Shown here piece after piece: positions 11,314 to 23,192 of a stretch of 64,000 nt of DNA (position 1 is its first letter; every line of letters begins with the position of its first letter). A program made the position numbers and the translations under genes. The notes under the pieces were generated by a model. It worked only from the letters and a program-made list of their open reading frames with translations, was not told the DNA's origin and did not search any database. The stretch covers positions 868,001 to 932,000 of the forward strand of contig VJWN01000010.1 of assembly GCA_007644065.1 (NCBI GenBank), written 5' to 3'. Source of the stretch: Margaritispora aquatica. Its lineage: Eukaryota; Ascomycota; Leotiomycetes; Helotiales; Discinellaceae.

Positions 11314-12330
11314 TTATAGCTCATCAATAAGCCCGATCTCCTTCAACATCACACCACCTTCCCAACAGAATTCTTCTTGAATCTGCTCGAGAATATCCTC
11401 ACATTCCTCCAATTTCGGATCACTAGACATAATATTTTCTTTTCAGTATCCACGATTTGAAAACTCGTCTTAACCTTCTAGGCCCCTAACCTGATGACAA
11501 GGCAACAATAGGTACTCCTCACATCCCCCTTCACCATCATGGTCCCAAACCCGAACGTAAGGTTCCAAACCAAACGACCAACGCGCCGACCAGACAGTAA
11601 CAGGCGCTTGGCGCAGATACCAGTGCTACATTTACCAAACCCCTCGTAAACCATCGTGATGGGATGTACGCGACCTGCGATGCAATGCTCGAAGAAGGCT
11701 TGGTGAGATTCCGGGTTGTGGAGAACAAAAGAGCGAGCAGCTTCTGCATCAGCATCAGTATCAGCACCATTGCTTGAGCCAGAGCTCGGGTCAGAGGCAG
11801 AGTTCTTGCTGAAACTGAAGCTGCTGGCGGGAACACCCAGACTCTCGTACCTTACCCGAGAAGCGCAAGCGTGTCGCCTGATCTGCTGGCAAGATATCGC
11901 ACGCACTCGGGAGCGTCGGTGGTGGTGGCGGCGGCACCAGCACCCTAATGGTCCTCCCTGCTTCGTGAGTGCAGATTGGAGATCTGGATACCTTCCTTAG
12001 GTTCGAGCCTCACTGTTGGCGCGTGGTGGGTGAGTGTACCTGGGAAGTGGGCTTGGATAACCGTTCTTGGGGTGGTGTCGGATTGTATTTTAGGCCGTGT
12101 GTGGTGGGTGAGTTTGAGTCGTTTACGTGATCGATCAACAGTCTCGTTTTTGGGGGGGGGGGTTGTCTTTTTGGTAATGAAGATGACCCTGGCGTGAATT
12201 TACACACAGCAATCTTTTCGTGATGCGAGTTGTAGAGTTGGTAGTTCAGTCCAGCAGGATGGGAATCGATGAAGATCAGTCTGAGAGACGGAACTCGAGA
12301 TACTGCAAGCAGATTAGAACTAAATAACAC
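11314..12330 (-). pseudogene. Decayed coding region, family not recognised
   Basis: On the minus strand several stretches look coding but lie in different frames. A piece near 12290-12120 contains SLRLIFIDSHPAGLNYQL. A piece at about 11950-11850 contains LPSACDILPADQATRLRFSG. A one-base shift then leads into a longer frame at 11880-11480 with RSFVLHNPESHQAFFEH. A last 38-codon stretch, 11430-11314, is rich in Glu (EECEDILEQIQEEF). Stops and frame changes separate them, and few of the breaks have good splice sites. It may be a pseudogene or a gene whose introns I could not resolve. No function is proposed. Confidence 0.3.
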
Positions 12331-12599
12331 TGTCGTGCCAGCAAGTATTCCTCCAGCAGAAGATGAAGATGACTATGTAGACGATTCAAAACAACGATCC
12401 AGAAGATATACCATGGTATCTATACACGCATCCTTCTCCAGCCACCTGCAGGACACTGCATCTTAACTTTACGAAGCGAACCGATACATAGCTCGAACAT
12501 AAGGTAAGGGCTACGCACATGAGATCGTACACGAATCTCAGACTCTATCATAGATGCACAAAGGAGAATTCTCAAACCGTAGTTAAAGTCTTTGTGATG

Positions 12600-12635
<36 letters not shown>

Positions 12636-13663
12636 TTAGAATGCACAAGCTCGTCTCATCACCATGGTCACCATGGTCACCAGGAGCAGTGAGTGTCCCG
12701 GCCTTTATTTGTTTATTTTTATCCTTTTTGGGGGGGAGGTGAGCGTGTTTGCTACATACCTTCTTCTGCTCGAGAAATCTTACACTATACTATACTATTT
12801 AAGTCAAAATACTGGAAAAAGCGAGTGGTGACAATATAATATAGAGTAAACAGAGTAGAGAAATATTTGAATAGACTACTTGTGTGCTTGCGTGAATAAG
12901 TCACAGCTGGATTGAAAGTAAATTTAAAAAACAACTCCTATCCATCCGGTCTGATTATGAAAACTCTTTCCTCGTTAAACCAGTAAACGCCGTATAGATA
13001 TCATAGATTTTAGTTTAGACTTCAGGGTTGACGCTTGTTATAGAAAAAAAAAACCCCCCCTAAGTAAGCAAAAAATCATCACACAAAATCACTTTGCGAT
13101 AAAAAAAAACACATCAAAAATTTGAGTTGCATGTTGCATTGATCTGCCCAGCCAAACCCAAAGTACCAAATGCGTGAGTGCCCTAATGACTACTCGCTGA
13201 TTGAAGTGAGATCTATCCCCCTCGACTCTACCACATGGCCTGTTTATTTCATCCGACCCTCCCAACCCAAACGATACTGTTCCCCTTGCCCAATTCCCTA
13301 AAAACGTATCCATTCTGAAAGAGAAGTACATCAAACTCAGTCACCCACCCATCCCCGGAGTCAACAAGCCAGAAATAAAAAAGTAGCTGATGATCCCGTC
13401 GAGATTTCCCAATCTGTGTTTCTTTCTTTCATCTTTCGGTGTAATATATCATCAATCATGCCCAAAGCCTCCCCCCCCCCCAATTATCCCTCTTCCCGTC
13501 AATGTCATCAAAGAAAAGGAAAATACAAACAATAATGAAGAGTACAAACGCCATGCTAATATCACAAACTTCTGCTATTGATCGATCGCCTAAAAGGCTT
13601 CAGCTTCCACCAGTCCAGCTAGTCCTCTGTCCCTTTTGATGTCTCTCGTGTCCACAGATTTGC
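12331..13663. other. Intergenic with simple repeats
   Basis: This is the 3' flank of the zinc-finger gene and contains a CT/CA dinucleotide tract plus runs of G, A and C. The small open frames lack support. Confidence 0.5.
12601..12635. repeat. (CT)n(CA)n microsatellite
   Basis: About nine CT units run directly into about eight CA units. Confidence 0.95.
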
Positions 13664-16273
13664 TTACTGTGATCGATAATCAAAATGATCGTCGAATGCA
13701 TAGTCCATAATGTTGTTCTGATGATGAGCAACAGCAGCGGCAGTAGATTGTGCGTAGAAGTCAAGCAACTGAGCAGCAGAAACGCCGGGGAAATTGATGT
13801 TGGTGGTTGGAAGTTCACCAAAGAGAGCACTTGGCGCAGAGCTATTCACAGCGCCTCCGGTGGAGGTGGGGAAGAGCTGGAAATCATTGTCCATGCCACA
13901 ATGGCTGGGTGAAAAGTCTTCAAAGCCTTCATCCATGTGAGAGATGGGGGTGTAGAGCATGGTATTGCCATGTCCGTGGGGTGAGATGTGAGGCATGGGA
14001 TCAGTTGCAAACATTTGACCAGATGTCTCAAAGAGTTGATTCTGGAAAATTTGAGGCGAAGGAGTAGGAAGCTGCACGTTGGCACTGTATAAATCCTCAT
14101 TCTCGAAGAGGGGGAAATCAGCACCAGCGCCGGGTTGAAAATTGGTGAAGTTTTCCTCGAAAAAGTGGTTCTCCTGAGGGAGCATACTGCCAGTGTATGG
14201 TGATGGCTCAGAGAGAAAGTCGGACTCGGGTGAGTAGTCGAGTTGAAGGTGTGGGGTGAATTCACTGATCATTTCATTTGCATCATACTCTGGGAAGTTC
14301 AGCTCATTTTGGCCAAAGTCAGATCCCTTGAAGTGGATCTGCATATCGATCTCAGATCCCTCCTCTGGAGTAGCCACATCATTGCCATGGCTGCTAGGAG
14401 TGCGAATGTTTGTGGTTTGTGGAGTTGGCAGGCCGTTGTTTGCCACCGATGGGGCCTTGTCACGGTTCTTCCCGTTGTTCTTGGATCGGACATATGTCCA
14501 ACCGTGGGCCTTCTCCATGTGTTGCTTGCAGTTGGACTCACGCTTGGAACGATAGGCACATGGCTTAAAGTGGCATTCGTACAGAGCTGGTGCAGCGGAG
14601 TGCTTGTCATTGTGGTGACGCTGAGCCTCCTTCTCGGTCGGCCAGCCATATTCGTAATACTTGCACGATTCGATTGGGCACTTCCATGGGCGGGAGTGCG
14701 TCTTCTCGTGCTTGGTCAAATCACATGGGCGTTTGAACTCTTTATCACATCCCTTCTCGCGGCATCGCTTTGGAGCGAGCTCAGCTGCTGACGCCGAGCG
14801 CTTGCGACGGGCCATGGAGCGAAGGATGGACTCATCCTCCTCGGCCTCCTCGCTCAGGGATCGCTTGATACGCATGGCGGCGTCTTTGCTATCCTCCTCA
14901 AGTTCGACTGGAAGGCCGGTGGCGATGGAGATGGCTTTTCCGTTCTTCTTCACACGGATGAGCTCAGCTGGACGACCGTTCTTTGCGAGGCCTCCGTAAA
15001 GTCTGACCTCGTCTCCACTGCGGCGAAAAGAGTTAGCCTTGTGTGGGGTTGTGTGGTCGCGAGATGTGTCGGCATGTGAATCATGAGATTCGCTCGTCAC
15101 GAGCTTTTGAAGCTGACTAGGTGCAAGACAAAGGGTGACATACGCTTCAGCATCCAGATCTCCAAGCTTCTCTCCCTTCTCCTCTCTTTCTTTGGCGGCC
15201 TGGATTTGTTGGGCGTACTGCTTAATCTGGTCGACAAGATCGACAAAGTATCCGTTAGTATACGGGCGGTCGTGTGGACGAGTCTGTTCGCGATCGCTCA
15301 GGTATTCGACAGTGGCTTGGATGCAGCGGATTGACGTGATGCAGAAGTCGAGATACAAGGCAGCAGTCTTGGTCCTCTCCTTCAAACGCGAAAACCAGTA
15401 AGCGACACCCACTTCAACATCTTCACAGAAAATATCACTTACCGGCGCCATAAAAATCAATGTCTTCTCAAGATCACGAAGGCATACTATCTCCTTCCCG
15501 TGGATTCTCCTGGGGCAGTCTTTGATGATGGGATGGAAATCCTTCAAAGACGACTTGGCGAGCAGCGGCTTCAGAATATGCTCGGTGATGCGGTTGCTTG
15601 CACGAGCACTGAGTCTGGGAAGGCTCTCCATTGTTGAAGAATGAGCAGCAGCCGATCTAGTTATAGCTGAAGCTGCGACGATCGACTTGGTGCTCAGCTC
15701 CTCTGACACACTAGTGGGTTGGGTATCTGCACTGTCTGCAGCTGTCTTACCAGATCGGGATCCAATGGAGGAGCCGATGGCGCTGTCAGAATACCTCGAT
15801 GGACGACGGTTGTGACGAGGGCGAAGGGAGCGTCGGGAAATAGCGTTGGGTTCCTGGGACATGACTCCAGCCATGATTGGGCCGTACGATTTGGTGGCCG
15901 GCGAGACGACGGTGTGGTCGAGAAAGCCTTGAGGAACGGGGTTTGCCTCGTCTGGGAAGGACTGTCTAGCAGTGGGAGAGCGGTCTTCGACAGCAGAGAG
16001 ACCACGATCAATGTCACCAAGAGTTAATGCGACGCGGCGTTTGTGAGCATCGACAACATCCTCGAGTGTTGATTGAGATCGGCGAGGGAGGGACGGTGTC
16101 TTGAAGTGAAATGGAAGTTCTCTCTCCGGTGTGGTGGGGTGATGGAAGGTCGCTCCTTTCCTGAGGGACATGTTGGTATTAACGGTCGGACGGCCTGACG
16201 CATTCGACGAGGAAGGAGTCAGAGCAGCAGACGATGTGGTCTTTGTAGTCCTGCGGGGATGGCTGAAGGACAT
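13664..16273 (-). CDS. C2H2 zinc-finger transcription regulator
   Basis: The frame is open for 869 codons from the ATG at 16273, but two consensus introns probably lie inside it: 15442-15380 (GTAAGT donor, 63 nt) and 15143-15018 (GTATGT donor, GCTAAC branch site, CGCAG acceptor, 126 nt). Both lengths divide by three and neither has a stop. Spliced, the protein is 806 aa. The N-terminal half is Ser/Pro/Arg-rich and basic. A cluster of Cys/His fingers lies at about residues 503-590 (unspliced numbering): CREKGCDKEFKR with a His pair in HEKTH, a WKCPIESC segment, and a YECHFKPC segment ending HMEKAHG. The C-terminal 270 residues are acidic, aromatic and Pro/Gln-rich, like an activation domain. 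It is likely a nuclear DNA-binding regulator with unknown target genes. Confidence 0.9.
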   Translation of the reverse strand: MSFSHPRRTTKTTSSAALTPSSSNASGRPTVNTNMSLRKGATFHHPTTPERELPFHFKTPSLPRRSQSTLEDVVDAHKRRVALTLGDIDRGLSAVEDRSPTARQSFPDEANPVPQGFLDHTVVSPATKSYGPIMAGVMSQEPNAISRRSLRPRHNRRPSRYSDSAIGSSIGSRSGKTAADSADTQPTSVSEELSTKSIVAASAITRSAAAHSSTMESLPRLSARASNRITEHILKPLLAKSSLKDFHPIIKDCPRRIHGKEIVCLRDLEKTLIFMAPVSDIFCEDVEVGVAYWFSRLKERTKTAALYLDFCITSIRCIQATVEYLSDREQTRPHDRPYTNGYFVDLVDQIKQYAQQIQAAKEREEKGEKLGDLDAEAYVTLCLAPSQLQKLVTSESHDSHADTSRDHTTPHKANSFRRSGDEVRLYGGLAKNGRPAELIRVKKNGKAISIATGLPVELEEDSKDAAMRIKRSLSEEAEEDESILRSMARRKRSASAAELAPKRCREKGCDKEFKRPCDLTKHEKTHSRPWKCPIESCKYYEYGWPTEKEAQRHHNDKHSAAPALYECHFKPCAYRSKRESNCKQHMEKAHGWTYVRSKNNGKNRDKAPSVANNGLPTPQTTNIRTPSSHGNDVATPEEGSEIDMQIHFKGSDFGQNELNFPEYDANEMISEFTPHLQLDYSPESDFLSEPSPYTGSMLPQENHFFEENFTNFQPGAGADFPLFENEDLYSANVQLPTPSPQIFQNQLFETSGQMFATDPMPHISPHGHGNTMLYTPISHMDEGFEDFSPSHCGMDNDFQLFPTSTGGAVNSSAPSALFGELPTTNINFPGVSAAQLLDFYAQSTAAAVAHHQNNIMDYAFDDHFDYRSQ

Positions 16274-17731
16274 GATGGATGATGGGAGGTGGTGAGTGGT
16301 CCGATGTGATGTGGATGGAGGTGGATGGAAGTGGGAAGTAGTTCGAAAGTATGTTGGAACAGAGGAACGAGTCTACTTTGACAACTACTACTGGGATCTC
16401 TGATTAGCCTTGTTCAATTCGTGTCTCCCAATCCCAATCCTCTCAAGTTCATGCAGTGTTCGAATGAGTCACCGGTTGACCGAGTCAACAAGTCGGCAAG
16501 TGAAAAAAAGACCCCAATCGAGACAGCTCTCGGCGAGCTGGAAGCAATTGAATGAATTGGGTTCGGTATATAGATGGCAGACTGATTCGCCAATGGGTTG
16601 ATGATTTGTTTTCGAATCCACACGACCAAGTTGTTGATGAGTGACTGTGTGTGGGGGGGACAGCAATGAAAGCTATAAACATACACTGATCGCAGATGGT
16701 ATGCAACTGGTTTCCACGGTGTTGGTTGGAATGGTGGCAATTGATTCGAGTCGGTGAAGTCGACCCAAGACCAAGACGACGACGACGACGATGACAAGAA
16801 CGACAACAACAATACCAAAGTACTGAGGCTTAGATCAAGAGAGAAAGATGCTTGAAAGACGACGAGGTGTGGGCATTCGGCCCAAGGTAAGGCTGGCTGC
16901 TGCCTGGAGGGAGGATCAACTTTGCGAGTATATAGGATACGATGGTATCCTCCGCACTCTCACGTCGATTCCTGAAGAAGAGGGCAGCTTTCGGGACAGA
17001 TATTGGCAAAACGCGTTTCGTAGTTGCGTAACCGATGGAAGGTTGAGGAACTGGGCGTTGTGTGAGGGTTGGTGAAGGTTAGGTGAAGGTGGTGATGATG
17101 GGTTCAAGAAGAAGGATGTGGTGGGTGAGATGAGGTTCACTGCTCGTAATGCCTGTAATGTCTGCAATGCCTCGTCAAAACGCCTTGCTCGGACTTATGA
17201 AGTGTCGTTGGTTGTTCCTGGATCCACCCAACGTTTGTCCAAAGTTGAACTGGGATTGACTGGGGGCTTGACTGTCTCGTCTGTCTGTGACTTCTTGTCT
17301 TGGTCATGCACGGTGCATCGCCCTTGAGCTGTTGCCTGGAGTCACACCCACAACACACCCACTACCACGGTCTGCGAGAGTGACCGGTGATGCTGTCCTT
17401 GCTCGTTTGGGTACCGAAGAGGATGAGGAAAGGGTATGTGGACCAATGAGATGAATGAGATGAACATAATAAGTGGATCCAGCCTGGGGTTGATGGTCGA
17501 TGCGTTCAAATTATTGTGTTAATTGGGTGATGAGACTAAAATGGAGACTAGATCGTATTCATCCAAGCGGCAATCCTTTGGCACACTAACAGAGGGGCGA
17601 AGTAACTTTTGAGAAAGGAAGGAAACCCACTTGGATCTTCTTCGCTTGCGGTGATGTTTTGTTTGTTACAAGTTACAAGCATCTCTCTGTCTCTCTATCT
17701 GCATCTTCGGATTTGACATAATATCTACGTA

Positions 17732-17760
17732 TGGAGGTACTGGAGGTACTGGAGGTACTG
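17732..17760. repeat. 9-bp tandem repeat, three units
   Basis: The unit GGAGGTACT is repeated three times perfectly. Confidence 0.9.
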
Positions 17761-18288
17761 TTCAAGATGTCGCACACACATCGGATCAATCGGATATGGA
17801 TGCTGGCACTCTCTTCCTCGTGATTATCTCTTCACTTGAGATCACTTCCACACTTTCCCACTCCAATTCTCCATCTTCTTGGGATTCCCGTGGATTACAT
17901 ATCAAGCCGGACTTTAATTAAAAATAGAAGGTTCCGACTTGAAACGGGGACGGACTTTTCGTTTAATTTACCCTCCCCCCCTTCCTTTTCCCATTCCCTT
18001 GCAAATCCGGTGCACTTTCCATCTGTTGCAGATCATTCGATAAGAAATCACGATTAAGCGAACCTTTAAATCCCCCCGTTGGTCGTTGGGTCGTTGGTCG
18101 TTTGTCCGTTGGCTGTTCTTTGCCTCCGTTTTGTCAGACGGTCATGAGTTGGCCCGATCATGTCATGCCATATGCTGCCATGCCGACTTGAACTTTTGTC
18201 ATCCAAGTCCCAACTTGGGAAGGAAGAGAGGGAGAGAGAGGGAAAAGCAGCATCGATGAGATAATTTATGAGCCTCATCTGTGGCAGA

Positions 18289-18326
18289 GAGGAGATGAGG
18301 AGAGATGAGGAGAGATGAGGAGAGAG
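18289..18326. repeat. 10-bp purine tandem repeat
   Basis: The unit AGAGATGAGG is repeated about four times. Confidence 0.9.
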
Positions 18327-18545
18327 GAGATCCATTTCTCGTACCCTCTCCCTCCTCCCTCAGCCACCACCATCGCCATCAGATGGATGGAATATGCCTC
18401 ATTATTTTCCCCTCTAATTGTATTGTTCCTATCCTCCCCTTCCATTCGATACGAACTATTGAAATTGACGCCACCTTTTTGTGGACAGACAGACACCATA
18501 GATCATCAAGTGTCCTTACGTGGAGTCATCCCACATTGCATCAAG

Positions 18546-18578
18546 CTACTGTGGCTACTACTGTGGCTACTACTGTGG
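18546..18578. repeat. 12-bp tandem repeat
   Basis: The unit CTACTACTGTGG is repeated nearly three times. Confidence 0.85.
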
Positions 18579-19885
18579 TTATAGGTCGGTAGGTACATAC
18601 TTACACACTTCTTTCGTTGCACCCACCTCACCTACCGCCGGTCACCCTCTTCAAGTTTCCGGTGAAGATGAAGAAGCAAAATAAATTGAGAAAGCCAACA
18701 ACAACGCATGCATGGATCGGTTTGTCCAACGCTGCTTTTGGCCCGGGGCCGGATAATGCAGACCGAGATAGATCTGAGGAAACCCCACGAAACCTTCCCC
18801 CCCGTCCCCCCCCCTGGTCACCGAGTACCTTTTGGGAGAAATGCCTCATATTCCAGGAACAAAAGTCAATCAAATCAATCATCCATTGTATTCATTGCAT
18901 CCATTCATTGCATTCATTGTGTCGTTGCGCTAAGGTAATCATCCATCCACACATTCCTTTAATCGTATTCGTTGGCTCGTAAGCGGCTCATCTATCTTGT
19001 ACGGAAGTACCTAACCTACCTTTACCTTTACCTTGGCAGCAAGTGGAAGTCTGGTTGATTGATTCTCATCAAAAGTTCCAAACATCGCACCACAGACAAC
19101 ATCATGTCCTCCTCCTCCTATCAAGAGTATGTATTTCTAATTTGAGAGAATTTTCGTGTCAATTCGCAAGCATACCAAGCGAAAAAGAGCATGGCATCAT
19201 CGCTGCACCAATCAATATTACTTAATGGCGGTATTCATCTATATATCGTCTGTGCTTTTAAGCTTGAAGCTTAACCTTTGGGAACATTCGTCACCTGTCT
19301 CAGCTTTTTCTACAGTACAGAACAAGTACAGTCCTGCAAGGTGTATCGTATCACCGTGCATGGGTAGAGATTCTCGTGCCTCCCTCTCCACATATTTCGA
19401 TATCTCCAGTCAAGCCTTCCACCGTTCCAGCCTTCCACCGTTCCACCAAATCTGTCAAAGATTGCCGTCTCTTCCCGCTGACGAGGAAGAAACCGTTGCG
19501 GTTTTACCTCTTGGCTAACTTCTCGTGACTCCGTGACCACTCACTCCGTTCTCTTCCATGTCCTTGAAATTCTCGAATGGGAGGCCTCCTCCTTCTCGCT
19601 TTGTCTTGGCCGGTCCTAGCTAGTTGATGAGTCAACGGTGGAATCTACAGTCGGATATGAGACACTTGACATTTGAGACTTGAGACTTGTTTCCCCACAT
19701 ATCTATCATCATAAAAAAAAAAGAACTTTCATCGTGTCCACTCGATATTTCCGCAGGGCTGCATGCATGCATGCTACTGCTGTACTGCTTCTGCTCCTGC
19801 TCCTGCTCCTGCTACTGCCATCAATCCGATGTTTCGTCATGTCATAGCAAGTCACACGAAATGTCTGGTGTCTTCACCACACGCC

Positions 19886-19925
19886 CTCCACCATCCACCA
19901 TCCACCATCCACCATCCACCATCCA
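19886..19925. repeat. 7-bp tandem repeat
   Basis: The unit CACCATC is repeated about five times. Confidence 0.9.
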
Positions 19926-20382
19926 TGAAGTTGCCGCCCTCGTCGCCCTCGCCCCGTCTCCATGAGGTTCACATCTGGAGGGCCTCCCTTTCCAACCCTG
20001 CATGCATACCCCACCGTCACTGTCGCGAACACTCCAGTCCAAACCTCAACTGACACCCCTCATTCGCCAGCCCTACGATAACCATCAAGGCTTGGTGGGA
20101 AGCCAGCCAACAATCTTCATGCAGGACAACCACCGCCATCAAATAATAACTGACATTTGCATTCCTGCATCAAAAAACTTGCCGCAGCCGAAACAATAAA
20201 CAACAGAGTTTGCATCATGAAGCTTTCTCACTCCTCATCCTTCAGCTTCTTCAGCTTGACCAGTATCCTTTTCTTTCTCTCTCCCTGTAGCTTGCATCTG
20301 ATCCGTACAGTAAGAGATATGACTGAGGACTGAGTCGGCCCGGCAGCAAGGCTGTGCTACCCCGCTTCGTGCTTTGGAGTAA

Positions 20383-20408
20383 CACTCACTCACTCACTCA
20401 CTCACTCA
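20383..20408. repeat. (CACT)n microsatellite
   Basis: About six perfect tetranucleotide units, followed shortly by a CATGCATGCATGC palindromic run. Confidence 0.9.
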
Positions 20409-21628
20409 TCAAGTCACCACTGTCCATGCATGCATGCCGATAGACCGATCTTGCCATTTATTTTCTCTTGCTCTCCTTTCATCTGCATCTGCATTTACAG
20501 TTGCATTACATTACCAGATTCGATTCGGCAGTGCGAAAGGGTTTTTGCGTCACGGCCTGCCTCCTCTCTGCCTGCACGAAATCGAAATGGCCGCTTTGAG
20601 CTGCCGATGCAGACGAGACGAGACACGACCGGTTACTCGTTTGGGGGCTTTCGTTTTTTTTTTGTGGGGGAGGCTTTGTGTTGCCGACATGAAATCCATT
20701 TCATCCGGTAGGTAAGGTAAGGTAGGTACATGACCTACACGGTGAATGACGAAAGGTTGGGTTTTTCCTAAATTGATGCCTGAACCAGCTAAGCGAGGTT
20801 GTTCAAGCATGCTTGAATCGAGGTGATCCTGCTTGTCGATGTGTGTTGATAGTTGATATGTTTACTCATTAGAGTCTGCCTATTCGAGACAGAGTAAACA
20901 GATGGAATGCACGAGAGCTGCGAGAGGGGTTGGGAACGTAGTCGGCAACTATGATGGGCGGCATAATAATAGATGGCAGATGGCAGATGGCAGGAAATAC
21001 GGGACGAATTAGGAGTTGTTATAAGGATGCGGCTGTGTTTACATCGGTAGATAGGCAGCTAGGTAACTAAGTAGCTACCTTAGGTAAGAATTGAAAACAT
21101 CAACCGATACAAGATTCAAACTACCTTAAAGTCAGGCATCCAATTCTCACAAGCTTCCCCGGCGAAATGCACATTTCCAAACAACTAAATCTACCTCAAC
21201 CTAACATTCATAACAACCCTCCCCCTTTCCCCGTCGACCTAGGCAAAAGATCCTAGGTACTTAGGTAAGATAGCTAAGGCGTAGACTTGACCTTTACCTG
21301 CGAGTCTGCTCGATCGACAACAGTTAGATGGATTACTCCACCCCACCCCACGCCACCTACTCATCTACTGATCTACTGATCTAATGATCTACTCAGCTAC
21401 CCAGCTACCGTGACTGTGACTGGCTGAGATTCGTGAGAGAAACTAGGTGATTGACTGGCTGGCTGGTTGATTTGCTGTTCTGACGAACTGAAATGCAAAT
21501 GTGATCCCTTAAGATATGAAGAACTCGTTCGTCTTCCTTCCAATCACCCTTCCATTCTCACGCGTGATGGTCACAACTAATGTCTTGCCCTACTTCGGGA
21601 CGACGCAACGCCAACTATGATGGGATGG

Positions 21629-21711
21629 GAGTGAGTGAGTGAGTGAGTGAGTGAGTGAGTGAGTGAGTGAGTGAGTGAGTGAGTGAGTGAGTGAGTGAGT
21701 GAGTGAGTGAG
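21629..21711. repeat. (GAGT)n microsatellite, about 20 units
   Basis: An 83-base perfect tetranucleotide run, the longest simple repeat in the window. It gives a meaningless Ser-Leu-Thr-His repeat on the other strand. Confidence 0.97.
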
Positions 21712-21888
21712 AACTACTTGGCCATAAATCGAACGGGGAAGGATGGCATACCTTGGGGTTATTAGTCTGATATAGTAGCACAGCTCACGCTCTCACGTAC
21801 GCTCGTTTTTACTTTTACTTTCACTTTCGCTCGCTCAGTTGGTCGGTTAGTCTGCGATGCAATTGCAATATACCTCATGAGCCCGTTC

Positions 21889-21936
21889 GAAACTGAAATT
21901 GAAACTGAAGTTGAAACCGAAGTTGAAATTGAAATC
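21889..21936. repeat. 12-bp degenerate tandem repeat
   Basis: Four units of GAAACTGAARTT with single-base differences. Confidence 0.85.
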
Positions 21937-22970
21937 AAGAGGACGAAGGAGGAAAATCGAGAGAAGTAAGGTCCAATTTATAGAATCTCACCTAAATATG
22001 AGGATATCGACATAGACATAGACATAGACATGGAGACACAACTTTTATCTTTGTCTTCTCCGTTCCAGGGATCGTTTGAACCTAAAGGTATCTCTTTATT
22101 ACCACCTGCGCTGTAGGATCGGGATTGGGATTGGGTTTGTTGTTGTTGTTGACAAGTAAAGAGGGAATCGTTTCGCGAACTCGCTTAGGACTTGGTCATC
22201 TTACTTGGTACTCAGTTGATCGTCGCTTGTTTGTTAGCTTGTTAGTTGTAAAGACAAAGACGAAAGTAAAAACAAAAACAATCGAGATAGTTTCGTTGTA
22301 AAAGTCTTACTCGGTTGATTGATTCATTAATTGATTGATTGCTCGAATGTCATTGCTTTGCGTTGCTTTTCTTTGTACCTAATGTCTCTCTCTACAGCCT
22401 ACGGTCAAGATGCCACACTCAGACTCAAACTCAGACTCAGACTTAGGCTCTAACAGTAGTGTGTGAGTAGGTGAAACTCCCACTCCCTCCCTCTATTCCT
22501 TTATACCTTCGTTATAGGGATGTGTGATTCTCGAAGTGATATATAACAATAGCATAACATAACTCCCAGTACTTGTTATTATAACAGGAAGCGATCATTC
22601 AAGCTCTTCATATCATCTCATCTTACACCGCGCTATTCAAAATCTGCGGGCCAGACACACTTCATTTCATTTGAACTCGCTTTACTTGAGACTAACATAG
22701 GGTATCATTTCACGGCTAAGGGTACTGGATCATATCACACCGTGAAATTTGGCATAGACGAATAGTCAGCTCTGCGGGCCAGAAATTGATTCGTACTTAC
22801 CATACACTTCTAAGCCATCAATCCACCGGCATATAGTCTATTCCAATCCATTTAACTACATTCAATACTATTCCTCCCCAACCTACTCTCCAACCCACTC
22901 ATTCACTCACTCACTTACTCACTCACACACTCACACACCAATTTACCAAAATACCAAAATACCACCACAA

Positions 22971-23192
22971 ATGTCACCATCACGCAAATGCACGCACAAG
23001 CGCGAAAACATCCCTCTGGCCAACCAATGTCACTTCTCGACGATCGAAGGATCAAACGGCATCAACTACCCCACCAAGTCGCGGGACTGCGGGTATAAAT
23101 GGTGCAGCACGTCGTGTGCCTCGGGCCAGAAGTGTTTTGGGCTTAATGGGGATCGGAAGCCGCCGTGTCGCTTCTTTGGGGATAGGGAGTAG
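22971..23192 (+). CDS. Small cysteine-rich protein, 73 aa, unknown
   Basis: The ATG sits in a good fungal context (ACAAATG) after a long CA/CT-rich leader, and the frame is a single exon. The product has seven cysteines, including a WCSTSC segment and a closely following KCFG, plus a basic N-terminus. It has no signal peptide or membrane segment, so it is not an obvious secreted toxin-like or effector protein. Zinc binding is possible, but the spacing matches no motif I know. The isolated position and short length keep confidence moderate. Confidence 0.45.
   Translation: MSPSRKCTHKRENIPLANQCHFSTIEGSNGINYPTKSRDCGYKWCSTSCASGQKCFGLNGDRKPPCRFFGDRE

Larger units (their letters stand above)
16274..22970. 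other. 6.7-kb gene-free upstream region rich in simple repeats
   Basis: I found no convincing protein gene on either strand. The sequence is polypyrimidine-rich, holds at least seven microsatellites, and has many TACCTAGGTA-like words (for example 18590-18600, 19008-19034, 20708-20731, 21045-21087, 21236-21283). It probably includes the promoter and a long 5' leader of the zinc-finger gene. Long upstream regions are common for fungal developmental regulators. A noncoding transcript is possible. Confidence 0.5.

Noticed and set aside
14243..14791. Plus-strand 182-codon frame
   Set aside because: It lies fully opposite the coding part of the zinc-finger gene and has no features of its own.
19886..21711. 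Regularly repeated units that might suggest a CRISPR-like array
   Set aside because: They are uninterrupted microsatellites without spacers, in a eukaryotic genome.
21590..21781. Ser-Leu-Thr-His repeat protein on the minus strand
   Set aside because: It is only the translation of the (GAGT)n microsatellite.
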